The notes under the pieces were generated by a model that made no database searches, had not been told where the DNA came from, and saw only the letters and a list, made by a program, of their open reading frames with translations. This document shows positions 11,701-20,736 of a DNA stretch of 64,000 bases, in pieces (position 1 is the first letter of the stretch; the number at the start of each line of letters is the position of its first letter). This stretch comes from Rhynchonema sp. JSB1_4. Taxonomy: Eukaryota > Nematoda > Chromadorea > Monhysterida > Xyalidae. The stretch covers positions 37,561-101,560 of the forward strand of contig JASAMV010001389.1 in assembly GCA_030248065.1 (NCBI GenBank). Direction: 5' to 3'. The position numbers and the translations under genes were made by a program.

Positions 11701-14700
11701 CACCCTGACAGAACTCCATTTTAGGGGTATTTTTTGGAACATTTTTTGAGATTTTGGGCAGCGAAAAAATACAGCCCCCCAAAAATAGAGCCCCCCAAAA
11801 ATACAGCCCCCCCTAAAAGGGGTCAGTGAAAAATTCAGCCCCCCCCTTGTATTTTAGGTTTTACGGTACACTGCCGGAGGGGGAACAGTGGGGCAGGCAG
11901 GCGTACCATGGAGGGGGAACACAAATACGCAAGTATAGGGAGCAGACGTACCCGAGTGGGGACCCCCCTCCCCCGCTAGGAACTACACTGCCCCCGGGTT
12001 CTATTTCCGACAATACGGTATTTTGCCTTGAAATCAGAGGTCGCAATCGGGCCGGGTTTGGCCGGCCCGGCCCGAGCCCCCAAATCTCCGGCCCGGCCCG
12101 ACCCGTACCCCCAAATCTCCGGCCCGGCCCGGCCCAAACCCCCAAATCTCCGGCCCGGCCCGGCCCGAATTTTTGGCTCAGATTTTAACCCAATTTTTGT
12201 CATAGTTTTTGAGATTTTTTTGAACCTATTTTTTTGGTTGAAAACAACGGTGTTGCAGGGGGGTGGGGGCTGGGGGGTCCCCCCTAGGTACAGTAGGTAG
12301 GTAGGTTGACGCTCCATCTTGGTACATAACAGTAGGTAGGTCGCCGCCCGGCGGCTGGTACAGTAAGTTGCGATCTTTGGCTCAAAATGGCATAAAATCG
12401 GCATTTTTCACTCAAAATAGGCGAAAAATCGCGCGCTACGCCCGAAATGAGCGTTGTAGAGCACATTTTCATCAATATTTAGACCTAAAAATTTTTATCC
12501 GCCCCCACCCCCTAGCTCGGCCGGTACAGTAGGAGGTAGGTTGCCTTTGCCACCCCACATTTTTGGTGGTACAGTAGGTTGCCGCCCCGCCTGGGTAGCA
12601 ACACCACTGGACAATACTGATCACTCACTTGTCGAATCCGTCAGAAATTTTAGTATTTTTGACAAAAAAATCCGTACTTTTTCAGTAAAATAAGTCACTT
12701 CAGAAGCTTCGGGCCGGGGTGCCCGGCGCATTTTGGGAAAAGCTAGTCCCGTTTCAAAATCGACTTCCCCTTTTCTCAGGCTTAGGCTTGGGCTTAGGCT
12801 TAGGCTTACTATTAGGCTTAGGCTTAGGCTTAGGCCAAACCTTGAGCCAACCCGTGCCTTCTATCGCGAAATCGAAACTTCGCGTTTTCTCTCTGTCAAG
12901 GCAACGGGACTAGCTTTTCCCAACATGCGTGCCCGGCCCGGCCCGGCCCGACCCTCCAAATCTCCGGCCCGGCCCGGCCCGAGCCAAAAGCCCAAAATCG
13001 CGGCCCGGCCCGGCCCGGCCCGAGCTCGGGCCGGCCCGATTGCGACCTCTGCTTGAAATCTTGGAAAATTTTCAATGGCTTTTACGCGGATTATAGTTGC
13101 AATTTTTCCGGAAAAATATATTTACTGAAAAATACCGTTTTTCATAGATGAATTTTGCAAAGGTCGCAATCGGGCCGGGATCGCAAAAATTATGACAAAA
13201 ATTGGGTCATCGGGCCGGGCCGGAGATTTGGGGGCTCGGGCCGGGCCGGCCAAACCAAACCCGGCCCGATTGCGACCTCTGCTTCACCCCCAGGCAGTGT
13301 AGTTCCTGGGGGGGAGGGGGGTCCCCCCCCTAAGGTACAGTGTTGGAGGTGGGGGGGGTTTGGGGGGGGGGGGTAGCCCCCCCCCCAGTACAGTAGGTAT
13401 CCCCCCTCGCCTGGTACAGTAGGTATCCCCCCCGAGGTTTGGCATGGTACAGTAGGTATCCCCCCCCGATTTTCACCCCGGTACAGTAGGTATCCCCCCC
13501 CGATTTTGCCCAAAAAGTGCCAATTTTTGACCAAAATGGCCAAAATTAGTGTAAAATCAGTGGTTTTTGCCTCAAATTACCCAAAATTCGCGCGCTACGC
13601 GCGCAAATACTACGTTTTCACACGATTCCACACATAATAAACACATTAAAAATTTTCACCCCAAAACCTAACCCCCCCCCCCAACCCCCCCCCCCCCCAA
13701 ACCCCACCCTAGGTACATAACCCCCCCAGGCCATCGGCGCTGGTACAGTAGGTATCCCCCCCTCTCCGAGCGCGGTACAGTAGGTATCCCCCCCTCCAGA
13801 GTACCTCCAACACTGCTAAGGTACACTAACCGCCGCGACCAAGGTACACTAGTACACTAACCGCCGCGCCAGGTACACTAACCGCCTCAATTTTTGCCTA
13901 AAATAGGCAAATTTAGGCCTAAAATGGGCATTTTTAGGCCTAAAATGGGTGATTTTTAGGTCGATGTTGTCAAAAGTCGCCAAAATACCTTTTTTATGAA
14001 GAATTTTTTTCCAAAAAGGGCCAAAAATCGGTCAAATTTTCTACCTCAAAAAGTGACTTTTTCCTGAATTTGGGTCTTCCCCCCCCCTTCCCCCCCAGGT
14101 AGGTACACTAACCGCCGCACGGAAAAAAGGGGTAGGTACACTAACCGCCGCGCCGGACCAGGAACTACACTGCCCCCAGGTCATCTTCCGTATGGCGAGG
14201 GGGAGACACTGCACCTTTACCTCCACCGCCCCCCCTTTCCCCAGCCACAGCCAGTGCCAGTGTAGTACTTGGTCAGGGTGTTGACGATAGATAGATTGGG
14301 ACCCGAAATGTGTTGACGATAGATAGATGACCAAAGTCCGAAATCTGGGGGGGGGGTCGACCCAAACTTGTTGACGATAGATAGATGGTGGGGGGGGGGT
14401 CGCCAAAAATCAAGGTATAGTATAGTGTACTAAGCATGTAATAATGTGTAAATATTAATGAAAATGTGTATAGATGTACTAAATCCGCGCGTAGCGCGCG
14501 ATTTTTTGCCTATTTGGGACAAAAAATACCGATTTTGAGCCATTTTGAGGCAAAAATGCCCATTTTGGGGTCGAAATGTGTTGACGATAGATAGATTGTT
14601 CCCAGAATTTGTTGACGATAGATAGATTTGCCCATAAGTGTTGACGATAGATAGATGAAATCAAAAAGTGTTGACGATAGATAGATGAATTTGGGGGGGG

Positions 14701-15358
14701 CCCCCCCACCCCCCCCCCCCCCAAGTACTACCCTGGCCACAGCCAGTGTGGTGGCAGGCCAATCGACCCAAGATACCCTAGGGGGGGGAAGGTTTCGGAC
14801 TTACTCGAGATACCCCCCAGAGGCTAACCAAGATACCCCTATGGTCCGTCAAAAGGCGAAAAAAGGCCGTTTTTTGCATGCAATTTTACTGCAAAATTGG
14901 CTTAAAAATGGGTATTTTTTGACATTTTTGCCGAAAATTGGCCTAAAATGAACATTTTTGGGTGTTTGCGCGCGGAGCGCGCGATTTTTGGGGGTCCCGA
15001 GGTCGAAAAACACCTATTTTTGCCTTTGAAAACCATAAATCTGCTTACTCGAGATACCCTTTGGGGTCGGCTCGAGATAGATACCCTTCCCCCCCCCCAT
15101 CCCCCCCCTAAGGGTTGACTCGAGATAGATACCCCTTAGGGGGGGGGGGGAATCCCCCCCCATCCCCCCCCAGCCACTACAGTGGCCACAGCACTGCCTC
15201 TGGAGGACCAGGCCTGGGCACAAGGTGGGACCAAGACCAAACCAACCAACCATGTTGAGCAACTGCCGCCTCTGTTTGTGCAGCTCCCGGTCAATTTTTC
15301 GACTTCGAACAGCGTCCGGATCGGCGCTACAACACTCGAACACTTCGTCGAGCCCCAT
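5785..15358 (-). CDS. gpa-12: G protein alpha subunit, G12/13 class
   Basis: GPA-12 is the GTP-binding alpha subunit that links receptors to RhoGEF/Rho and related signalling at the plasma membrane. Exons: 15251-15358, 9249-9377, 8863-8963, 8077-8209, 7614-7759, 7317-7422, 6846-6975, then last exon 5785-6023 (alternative: 6521-6759). Phases close to 363 aa. Visible G motifs: P-loop GSGESGKST, switch [18 protein letters not shown] (the G12-type spelling), NKSD, and TTAIDT. A CC pair at residues 9-10 may be palmitoylated. The start used is ATG 15358 ([10 protein letters not shown]); an in-frame ATG two codons upstream (15364) is possible. Intron 1 is 5.9 kb and packed with nested MITEs. The exon 3 donor is GC (AG|GCAAGT). 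In switch I the Gly that contacts RGS proteins is Thr (RKPTRTIIE). The long tail [20 protein letters not shown] supports G12/13. Confidence 0.95.
6086..6091 (-). promoter_or_regulatory. Possible AATAAA poly(A) signal for the proximal gpa-12 isoform
   Basis: AATAAA on the minus strand lies 430 nt past the proximal stop and upstream of the distal last exon. It is where an isoform-specific poly(A) signal would be expected. The motif is short and could be chance. Confidence 0.3.
6521..6759 (-). CDS. gpa-12: Alternative last exon of gpa-12 (Gq-like tail)
   Basis: This exon is a second copy of the gpa-12 terminal exon. It has the same length as the distal one (239 nt with stop), the same acceptor phase and the same start (AG|AGAAAGT), so the exon 7 donor at 6846 can join to either. 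Both encode about 80 residues that align without gaps through [19 protein letters not shown]. The last 14 residues differ: this copy ends [14 protein letters not shown], the distal copy [14 protein letters not shown]. The C-terminal tail of G-alpha sets receptor choice. PYNLT resembles the Gq tail (EYNLV), while QLMLR resembles G12/13. Both copies are open and free of damage, so mutually exclusive splicing is more likely than a dead duplicate. Confidence 0.85.
7848..8065. mobile_element. 218-bp palindromic MITE inserted at TA, in gpa-12 intron 4
   Basis: Terminal inverted repeats of about 65 bp begin TAGTCCAACAACAGC and are almost identical. Both flanks carry TA, as for Tc1/mariner-type elements. 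It makes up most of the 317-bp intron and ends about 10 bp from the 5' splice site at 8076. Confidence 0.8.
9440..9600. repeat. Imperfect inverted repeat in gpa-12 intron 1
   Basis: ACAAGCCACGCAGCTG and CAGCTGCGTGGTTTGT face each other around a CA/TG-rich centre. Probably an old MITE; boundaries are uncertain. Confidence 0.4.
10401..10780. mobile_element. hAT-like iteron MITE, AGCAAGAAAGCTAGCTAGC family
   Basis: Ends CAGTGATGTAGTTGG / CCAACCACATCACTG and a perfect 8-bp duplication GGGAACAG that splits a host iteron. The family iteron AGCAAGAAAGCTAGCTAGC occurs twice on each side, all in one orientation. Confidence 0.85.
11038..11873. mobile_element. hAT-like iteron MITE, GGTTGCAAGGTACC family
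   Basis: Ends CAGTGTAGTGGC and GCCACTACACTG (the right end is split by the next element). The 8-bp duplication CCGGAGGG is perfect at 11030-11037 and 11874-11881. The iteron GGTTGCAAGGTACC occurs three times on each side in one orientation. The core includes GCGCGCGGAGCGCGCG. Confidence 0.85.
11463..11866. mobile_element. TA-inserting element with ATAGAGCCCCCC units
   Basis: Ends CCGTATTCCCTAAAATAG and TATTTTAGGTTTTACGG with TA on both sides. It sits inside the terminal repeat of the 11038-11873 element. Internal units read AATAGAGCCCCCC and AATACAGCCCCCC. A cleaner copy is at 35654-36093. Confidence 0.8.
12246..12609. mobile_element. Iteron MITE, GGTACAGTAGGTAGGTTG family
   Basis: Ends resemble CAGTGGTGTTGC / GCAACACCACTG. 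GGTACAGTAGGTAGGTTG-like units occur on both sides of a core with a GCGCGC-rich palindrome. No clear target duplication. Relatives are at 24380-24543, 38696-39057 and 39394-39747. Confidence 0.65.
12722..12930. mobile_element. TIR-bounded element carrying an interstitial TTAGGC telomere array
   Basis: GGGAAAAGCTAGTCCCGTT on the left and its exact complement on the right flank about eight TTAGGC units (some variant) at 12777-12836. TTAGGC is the telomere repeat of C. elegans and many other nematodes. The array lies inside the GGCCC-rich element, so it has been moved as cargo or arose there by copying. Confidence 0.7.
13158..13281. repeat. Short copy of the CAGAGGTCGCAATCGGGCC element
   Basis: CAAAGGTCGCAATCGGGCC on the left faces GGCCCGATTGCGACCTCTG on the right, with GGCCCG-rich sequence between. 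No matching target duplication is visible. Confidence 0.65.
13295..14172. mobile_element. hAT-like iteron MITE, GGTACACTAACCGCCGCG family, copy 1
   Basis: Ends CAGTGTAGTTCCTGG / CCAGGAACTACACTG with a perfect 8-bp duplication CCCCCAGG. The iteron GGTACACTAACCGCCGCG appears three times left and twice right of the core, all in one orientation. It is interrupted by the element at 13338-13815. Confidence 0.87.
13338..13815. mobile_element. hAT-like iteron MITE, GGTACAGTAGGTATCC family
   Basis: Ends CAGTGTTGGAGG / CCTCCAACACTG and a perfect 8-bp duplication CTAAGGTA. Iteron GGTACAGTAGGTATCCCCCC occurs four times left and twice right, in one orientation. Confidence 0.87.
14252..14735. mobile_element. 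hAT-like iteron MITE, GTTGACGATAGATAGAT family, copy 1
   Basis: Ends CAGTGTAGTACTTGG / CCAAGTACTACCCTG; the left end has six extra bases. Flanked by GCCACAGC on both sides. The 17-bp iteron GTTGACGATAGATAGAT occurs three times left and four times right of a core containing CGCGCGTAGCGCGCG, all in one orientation, with different spacers. Confidence 0.85.
14744..15184. mobile_element. hAT-like iteron MITE, CTCGAGATAGATACCC family
   Basis: Ends CAGTGTGGTGGC and GCCACTACAGTG, flanked by GCCACAGC on both sides. That octamer is shared with the element immediately to the left. Iterons CTCGAGATAGATACCC or CAAGATACCC occur three times per side in one orientation. Confidence 0.8.
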
Positions 15359-15364
15359 GGTCAT

Positions 15365-16209
15365 CCTTAATATAATTTTCAATCTTTTTTGAAGAAACTA
15401 AAACGAAAACCAACAATAGAAAACGTTTCTTCTTGTTGAAATGAAAATCGACAAACATCAAACGATAAGAAAGAGAAAAATATTATGTGGAGGAGCACTC
15501 GTTATCGATTATTGAAGGGAGTGGTTGGGATCAGCGGCGTTACCGGATCAGCGATGTAAAAAACGTTTGTTTTTCAAATTTTTCTTGTTTTGGAAAATTT
15601 TTCCTACTTTAAGTTATAGAATTCCTTAAATATGTACCAAAACGTGCCTTTTTGACATTAGAAACGCACAAGTGACTAATCATTGTGCGTCTAGGTCTAA
15701 AGTACCGCGATCAGTTAGAAACCAACGCATTGCAAAAGATGCACGACACACGAGCCTTGAGCTCATGCATAACTTTCACAGCCAAAATGAATTGTATTTT
15801 CAATTTTCAGACAGTTGGATTCACAGACCGGGCAGAAACTGCAATGACACGTAAAAATCAAAGTATAGTGCCACGTTTGTGCGATACATTTGAACTATAC
15901 CCAATCAAAACATAAGAACACATCGGTGTGTATATGTATTTGTACTTACAGTCAGAATAATCTACATGAGACCGTGGTAGCATAGAAGGGGACATTCAAA
16001 AATATGTAATTGCAGCCCCTAAATACTGAACAGAAGCATCATTGGTATGAGCAATATAAATGCGTAAAAAATAGACTGCGATATCAACCAAGTGAAGAGG
16101 TGTGTGAGATGAGGTGATAACAACCGTTTCCAGGGTTTCAAATTTGGTCTGAAACAGAGACAAACAGTGTGGGCAAGAGCATTGCTAAAACAACAAGAAT
16201 CTGATTCAG
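15365..16209. other. gpa-12 upstream region
   Basis: Holds the presumed gpa-12 promoter (minus strand). A possible 40-nt plus-strand exon at 15811-15850 (after TTTTCAG) was seen but could not be linked in frame with confidence. Otherwise nothing recognisable. Confidence 0.4.
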
Positions 16210-16793
16210 AAAAACACGGTGGCCTTTCGATCAATAAGGAGTGGTTTGGTGGATTCCACACTTTCCGAGCTGGTTGTGATTTTGTCCGCTAGTTTGGTGA
16301 TGCGGTTTTGGTTGTTTGTATTTTCGACGGTCGTGGGGTGCTGAAGGCGCTCTGTGCTGACTGCCTTTGACCGGATTAATGACGGAATGACACTGTCTAA
16401 TCTGAACGAACTCCGTGTGACGCTGCTGGTCGATGCGTCGAATTACGCCGAACGGTTGCTCGAAACGAAATGTAAGCAACGCACACTTTTGTTGCCGATT
16501 TTCTATCCTTTTTGCTGCCGAATATCAGTGGGAGCAAGAGCACATCGCTGTTTTTTCTGCTCCTCTCTGCAGATTTGCCCAACGGATCCATAAACGATTT
16601 GACTACTTGCGTACCCCAGGGCCCCCTCTCGGCACGCCCATGCCTGACGACTGTACAGCCGAGTGATCGATGCGTGAATGGTATGGTGCTGCACCGCCGC
16701 AAATTCTTAAAAAGAGACTTTAGGCCGAATCCACATTCGCAACCGCATATTCTTCAAAGTTTTCTCTATCGCACAAAGATTATGGAATTTTAG
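16210..16793 (+). CDS. Candidate spliced gene fragment, function unknown
   Basis: I do not recognise this. Three possible exons follow good acceptors and stay in one frame: 16210-16310, 16347-16471 and 16573-16793 (stop). The middle one reads like a helical protein (AFDRINDGMTLSNLNELRVT, then LLVDASNYAERLLETK). It is followed by a donor GTAAGC whose phase matches the third exon. The weak point is the first intron, which would be only 36 bp. Without it there is an in-frame stop. The third exon has another open frame ending in PMPDDCTAE, so even its reading is uncertain. No start codon is identified. It may be a real gene, a decayed one, or chance. Confidence 0.3.
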
Positions 16794-16840
16794 CCGAACA
16801 ACACGGGATCGATACGATACCAGTGAAAGTCGATGACGTC

Positions 16841-17066
16841 GGGTGACATTTTCGAAACGGTGTAAAGGTCAGTTGGGTGTAAAGGTCGGTGGAAAGCTCG
16901 TTCGACAGCTCAGTGTGATAAACCTCGGTGTAAACTTGAAACATTCCACGTTAATAACAGGCAATGTTTCACGTTTACACTGAGGTACGCCGACCGAGCT
17001 TTCGACCGAACTTTACACCGACCTTTACGCCCAACTGACCTTTACACCGTTTCGAAAATTCCACCC
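16841..17066. mobile_element. Palindromic MITE, TTTTCGAAACGGTGTAAAGG family, copy 1
   Basis: The near-palindrome starts GGGTGACATTTTCGAAACGG and ends with its complement. A 3-bp duplication GTC flanks it. The arms carry GTAAAGGTCGGTG units. A 3-bp duplication is typical of PIF/Harbinger-type insertion. Confidence 0.85.
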
Positions 17067-18185
17067 GTCGACTGTACCAGTGGTTAATAAAAAAAATTTT
17101 TTATTCAAACCCCATTTTTTTAAAAAAATTTTTTTTAATTTAAGAAAAAATTTTTTTATTCCAGCCAAAAACTGCCAGAAACGAAAAAAAATAAGCGCTA
17201 AAGCAAAAAATAGTGGCATTTTTCTTCCATAACGTGTGGTAAGTGCATATAAAGCACTCACGACACGAAAACAATACTAAACAATGGTCAATGAGTACCA
17301 ACAGTAGTCAGGTACACACCCGTACACTTCCCCCACGTGGTGTGGGTGCCGGTAAATTTGGGTGAAACTATTGCCTCTTGGTATTGGTCGCACAATGACT
17401 TTATAAGAATTGGTCAACTTTTTTTCCTGAATCGTAAAGAGGGACAGTGACGGGGCAATGACGTTGCGTTGCGTGATCGCACACAAAACACGTAGTAAAG
17501 AGAATGTTTCAGACCTGCGGCAACGTGGTTGATCTGCTAGGTTATTTTCAACTGAAAATGTTTTGTGAGAATCACAAATAGCACAGTAGTTAAGAGTGAC
17601 TGAACGTGAAAATCAGGATTGATTTTGATGAATTCTTATATAGCCATTGTGCTACCAATACACGACCAATGCAAATATGTGACAAACAGTGTAAATATAG
17701 AGTGAATATCACACCGAATCACTGCTTTCGGGTCTGTTGCATGGATAAATGCATGCCCACCCAGTCACATGTACATGTGTAATCATATGAGAGGCCATGT
17801 GAGTGTGTGCACTATGTCTAGATGCCACAAAACAACGATTATGGCACCCAATACACCCATGGTAGGGTCAGGTGATATCAACAGTAGCAATTTTTATGCA
17901 AAAAATAGCACTTTCAGAGCAAAAAAATAGAGAAATTTTCGAATTTTGAAATAATAAAAAAAATTTTTTTTAACTTTTGGAACGAATTTTTTTTAAAAAA
18001 AAAAAAAAATTTTTTAATAAAAAAATTTTTTTTTTAAAAAACACTGGACTGTACCCCAAATACATCAATTTCGACATCGTGGCCGACCGTGTGGAACACG
18101 AGCGAATCAAGGGCGGCAAAACAATGGTCTTCTGTGTGATGGGAATATCGAGGTTATATGCTAGTATTTATGGAATACCGTCTTT
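17067..18185. other. Intergenic, AT-rich, no gene seen
   Basis: Two poly-A/T-rich inverted stretches, at 17085-17160 and 17950-18040, form AAAAAATTTTTT-type hairpins. No coding signal. Confidence 0.4.
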
Positions 18186-18397
18186 GGGTGGAATTTTCGA
18201 AACGGTGTAAAAGTCAGTTGGGCGTAAAGGTCGGTGTAAAGTTCGGCCGAAAGCTCGGTGTAAACGTGAAACATTGCCTGTTATTAACGTGGAATGTTTC
18301 AAGTTTACACCGAGGTCTATCACACTGAGCTGTCGACCGAGCTTTCCACCGACCTTTACACCCAACTGACCTTTACACCGTTTCGAAAATATCACCC
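18186..18397. mobile_element. Palindromic MITE, TTTTCGAAACGGTGTAAAGG family, copy 2
   Basis: Ends GGGTGGAATTTTCG and CGAAAATATCACCC with a 3-bp duplication TTT. The sequence is nearly the reverse complement of copy 1. Confidence 0.85.
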
Positions 18398-20736
18398 TTT
18401 ATTATTTGTCGATTTCGTTTTCCACCAGTGTTTGAAGTGAATGCACCAATAATGGTGAAATGAAAACCAAAGAAATATTTTTGGAATATTTTAGGTATTA
18501 TTTCATGTTTTTTTTAATTTTAATTTCCCTTATTTAATATTTTCCTCATGAAATACAGCGAATGTCTGAATCCTGTGAGACGCTTTGCTGGAGATCAGGA
18601 TTTTTCTGTGGCTTTTCTAATTTTTAAAAACCGAAAAAGTGGCGAGCTTTTTTTGTTAAATTTTTTTTAATTTTTACTTTTTTAAACCCAAACCCTGATT
18701 CTTGCAAGACGAAACTTTGTGGTGTGTACTTTTCGGTCAAAAAATCATTGAAAATGTTGCTATAACGCCCTGTTTATTACGTTTCTCATGTTTCAGCGGC
18801 GAGCTGTTCATATCACAACAAGAATCATTTAAAACGCACTTAAAAAATTACGAAAAAACTGTTCATAATTAATAATAATGGCCAGTAAAATTTCGGATAA
18901 CTCAATAATTACTTGCGAAACAACAACAAAAAAGTGAACCGTTTTGTCAGAGAAAACATAAATTAAGAATTACAGAACAGCAGCGTGAATGTGCCTTAAT
19001 TTCGAAAACCAGACATAATAATGGCATGGTTGCTGGCTTATGTTAGTGTTATATCAAGAAAACCAAACTTAGCAACAACGAAAACAATGCTCTGCAGCAG
19101 AACAATTACCATAACGCGGTTTACACAGATAACGGATACATTACCAACCCCAGTTGCAAAACCTTAGCTCAACAGTTATGAGATACGGGAGATTTCCGAT
19201 GAACATTCTGGCGCCTATTTCCCGCTTGAATCAGAAACACAACTATGTACTTCAGATAAGCTCTTCTCCGTTAACTCAGCAGAGGTGCAAAAGCATGGCA
19301 AATCGAGCATTTTTTCTGCAGCGCAGGTGTTGAGCTATCGGAACTCCCCGAAAGCTGATGGATTATTTGGCTCCAAAGTTCTCAGTTCTTCAAGCTATCA
19401 AAAATAAACAGCGAACAAGAAGTAACAAAACGCAACATACATAATTCATACGAAATCGGAGTATGGGAGACGTTTGATAATAATACTACCAATGGGAGAA
19501 ACAAACTTCAACAAAACCGTTAACCCTATCATTTCATTATAAGAAAACCACGACGTTTTCCCCACCTGTAATTATCATGGTCACATTAGAGTGTTTCCCA
19601 TAGAGCTCACGCAGTGTCCTATCAGAAGAATGACGCGAGCTTTTGAACAAACACAAAAAAACAAGAAGTTTATGTCAAAGAATATGGAAAGCACAACTCG
19701 TTGCCACTGTGTGAATGAAATATTGAATGGTGATTGACGGAGGCAATCAAAAATAGAATACTATCAGCGCATCTTTCCTTCAAACAACAAACAAACAAAG
19801 ATTTAATCCGATAAGGATAATCGACCAAAACGAGCATTCAAAACATTAGCGTAATAGTTCAACAATTTTTGATATAATAATAGCAAATATTATGTGGAAA
19901 CAAATGTAAAAACAATAGCAACAGAACCATGATAAATGTCATCACAATTTTAAACATGATCGAAGCTTATGTTAAGGTACTGTTTGTCACAAGTTTGCAG
20001 AAGAAGCATAATAATTGTGCCGTTTGTGCCTGTTGAGTCACAGAACCGGGATCAAGGTGAACGGTAACGCCAAATAGCTGGATATTGGGTTCAATACCAT
20101 TAACAGATACTGCGAAAGTTCACAAACAAAAGCCACACCCAAAAGGCAACGACAACGACTGCGCAATGCTCGGAGGCAGAGACGGAGTTGAGTCAAAAAT
20201 AAATGCCAGCAATCGGCAAAACCATTGTGGGTATCATCACTACTACGGACAGGACACAGTAGAATGTCGGTGTCGGCACCCAGAAAAGTATAGGTATCCG
20301 GGCGTCGTTTTTTAGACCCGCCACCCGACATTTCCAGTTCTAAGCATCAATTTTGCCCAGAGAAAAAATTTTCCCAAAATATTTCTTTGACCCGAATACC
20401 ATAAAGCACAGGAAACATTGATTTGGTGCCGATTTTGGCCAAAGACAAAGAAGCTGAGCCGAAAATTTGCACTAATAAGGCAAGTGAGCAAAATATTGCT
20501 TGTTTTTGGTCGAAAATACGTCTGCCGGCTGCCCGTTTTCGTATTCTAACGTTGGGTGTGTGGGCATACCCCCGATCCCGATCCCAAATAAAGATGTGCA
20601 GCTGGCTGATACGAATAGTTTTCAATTTAGAGCAATGACAAGAATCGTAGTCGTTGCCAGCAGACCAAATCATTGTTTATCAAGTGCCTACCTACATTGC
20701 ATGCAGATGTCGTGTCGAGTACGTCATGTACTTCAT
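18398..20736. other. AT-rich intergenic region downstream of erfa-3
   Basis: No convincing exon, tRNA or tandem array. A fragment of the CCCGACAC repeat lies near 20265-20335. Confidence 0.45.

Larger units (their letters stand above)
10339..11990. mobile_element. hAT-like iteron MITE, GGAGGGGGAACAGACGTACC family
   Basis: Ends CAGTGTAGTTCCTGG and GAACTACACTG. The 8-bp target duplication CCCCCGGG is perfect (10331-10338 and 11991-11998). The iteron GGAGGGGGAACAGACGTACC appears in the same orientation near both ends, around an AT-rich core with TTTTAGGCCTAAAA-like motifs. Two other elements are inserted in it. Confidence 0.85.
9901..12018. mobile_element. TA-inserting element (TIR CCGTATTGTCGGAAATAG), host of a four-level nest
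   Basis: Ends CCATATTGTCCGAAATAG and CTATTTCCGACAATACGG are inverted repeats, flanked by TA on both sides. Internal short C-rich units read AGAACCCCC and ATTAATTGACCCCC. It is interrupted by the element at 10339-11990. A second copy lies at 30265-30696. Confidence 0.8.
12035..13051. mobile_element. hAT-like element with GGCCCGGCCCG blocks (TIR CAGAGGTCGCAATCGGGCC)
   Basis: The ends are inverted copies of CAGAGGTCGCAATCGGGCC with a perfect 8-bp duplication CTTGAAAT (12027-12034, 13052-13059). Inside each end are repeated CCAAATCTCCGGCCCGGCCC units. It contains two further elements (12246-12609 and about 12722-12930). Confidence 0.8.

Noticed and set aside
14270..14690. CRISPR-like array (17-bp repeats with unlike spacers)
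   Set aside because: The genome is eukaryotic, the repeats are split in two groups by a core, and the whole lies inside CAGTG...CCCTG ends with an octamer on both sides. These are MITE iterons.
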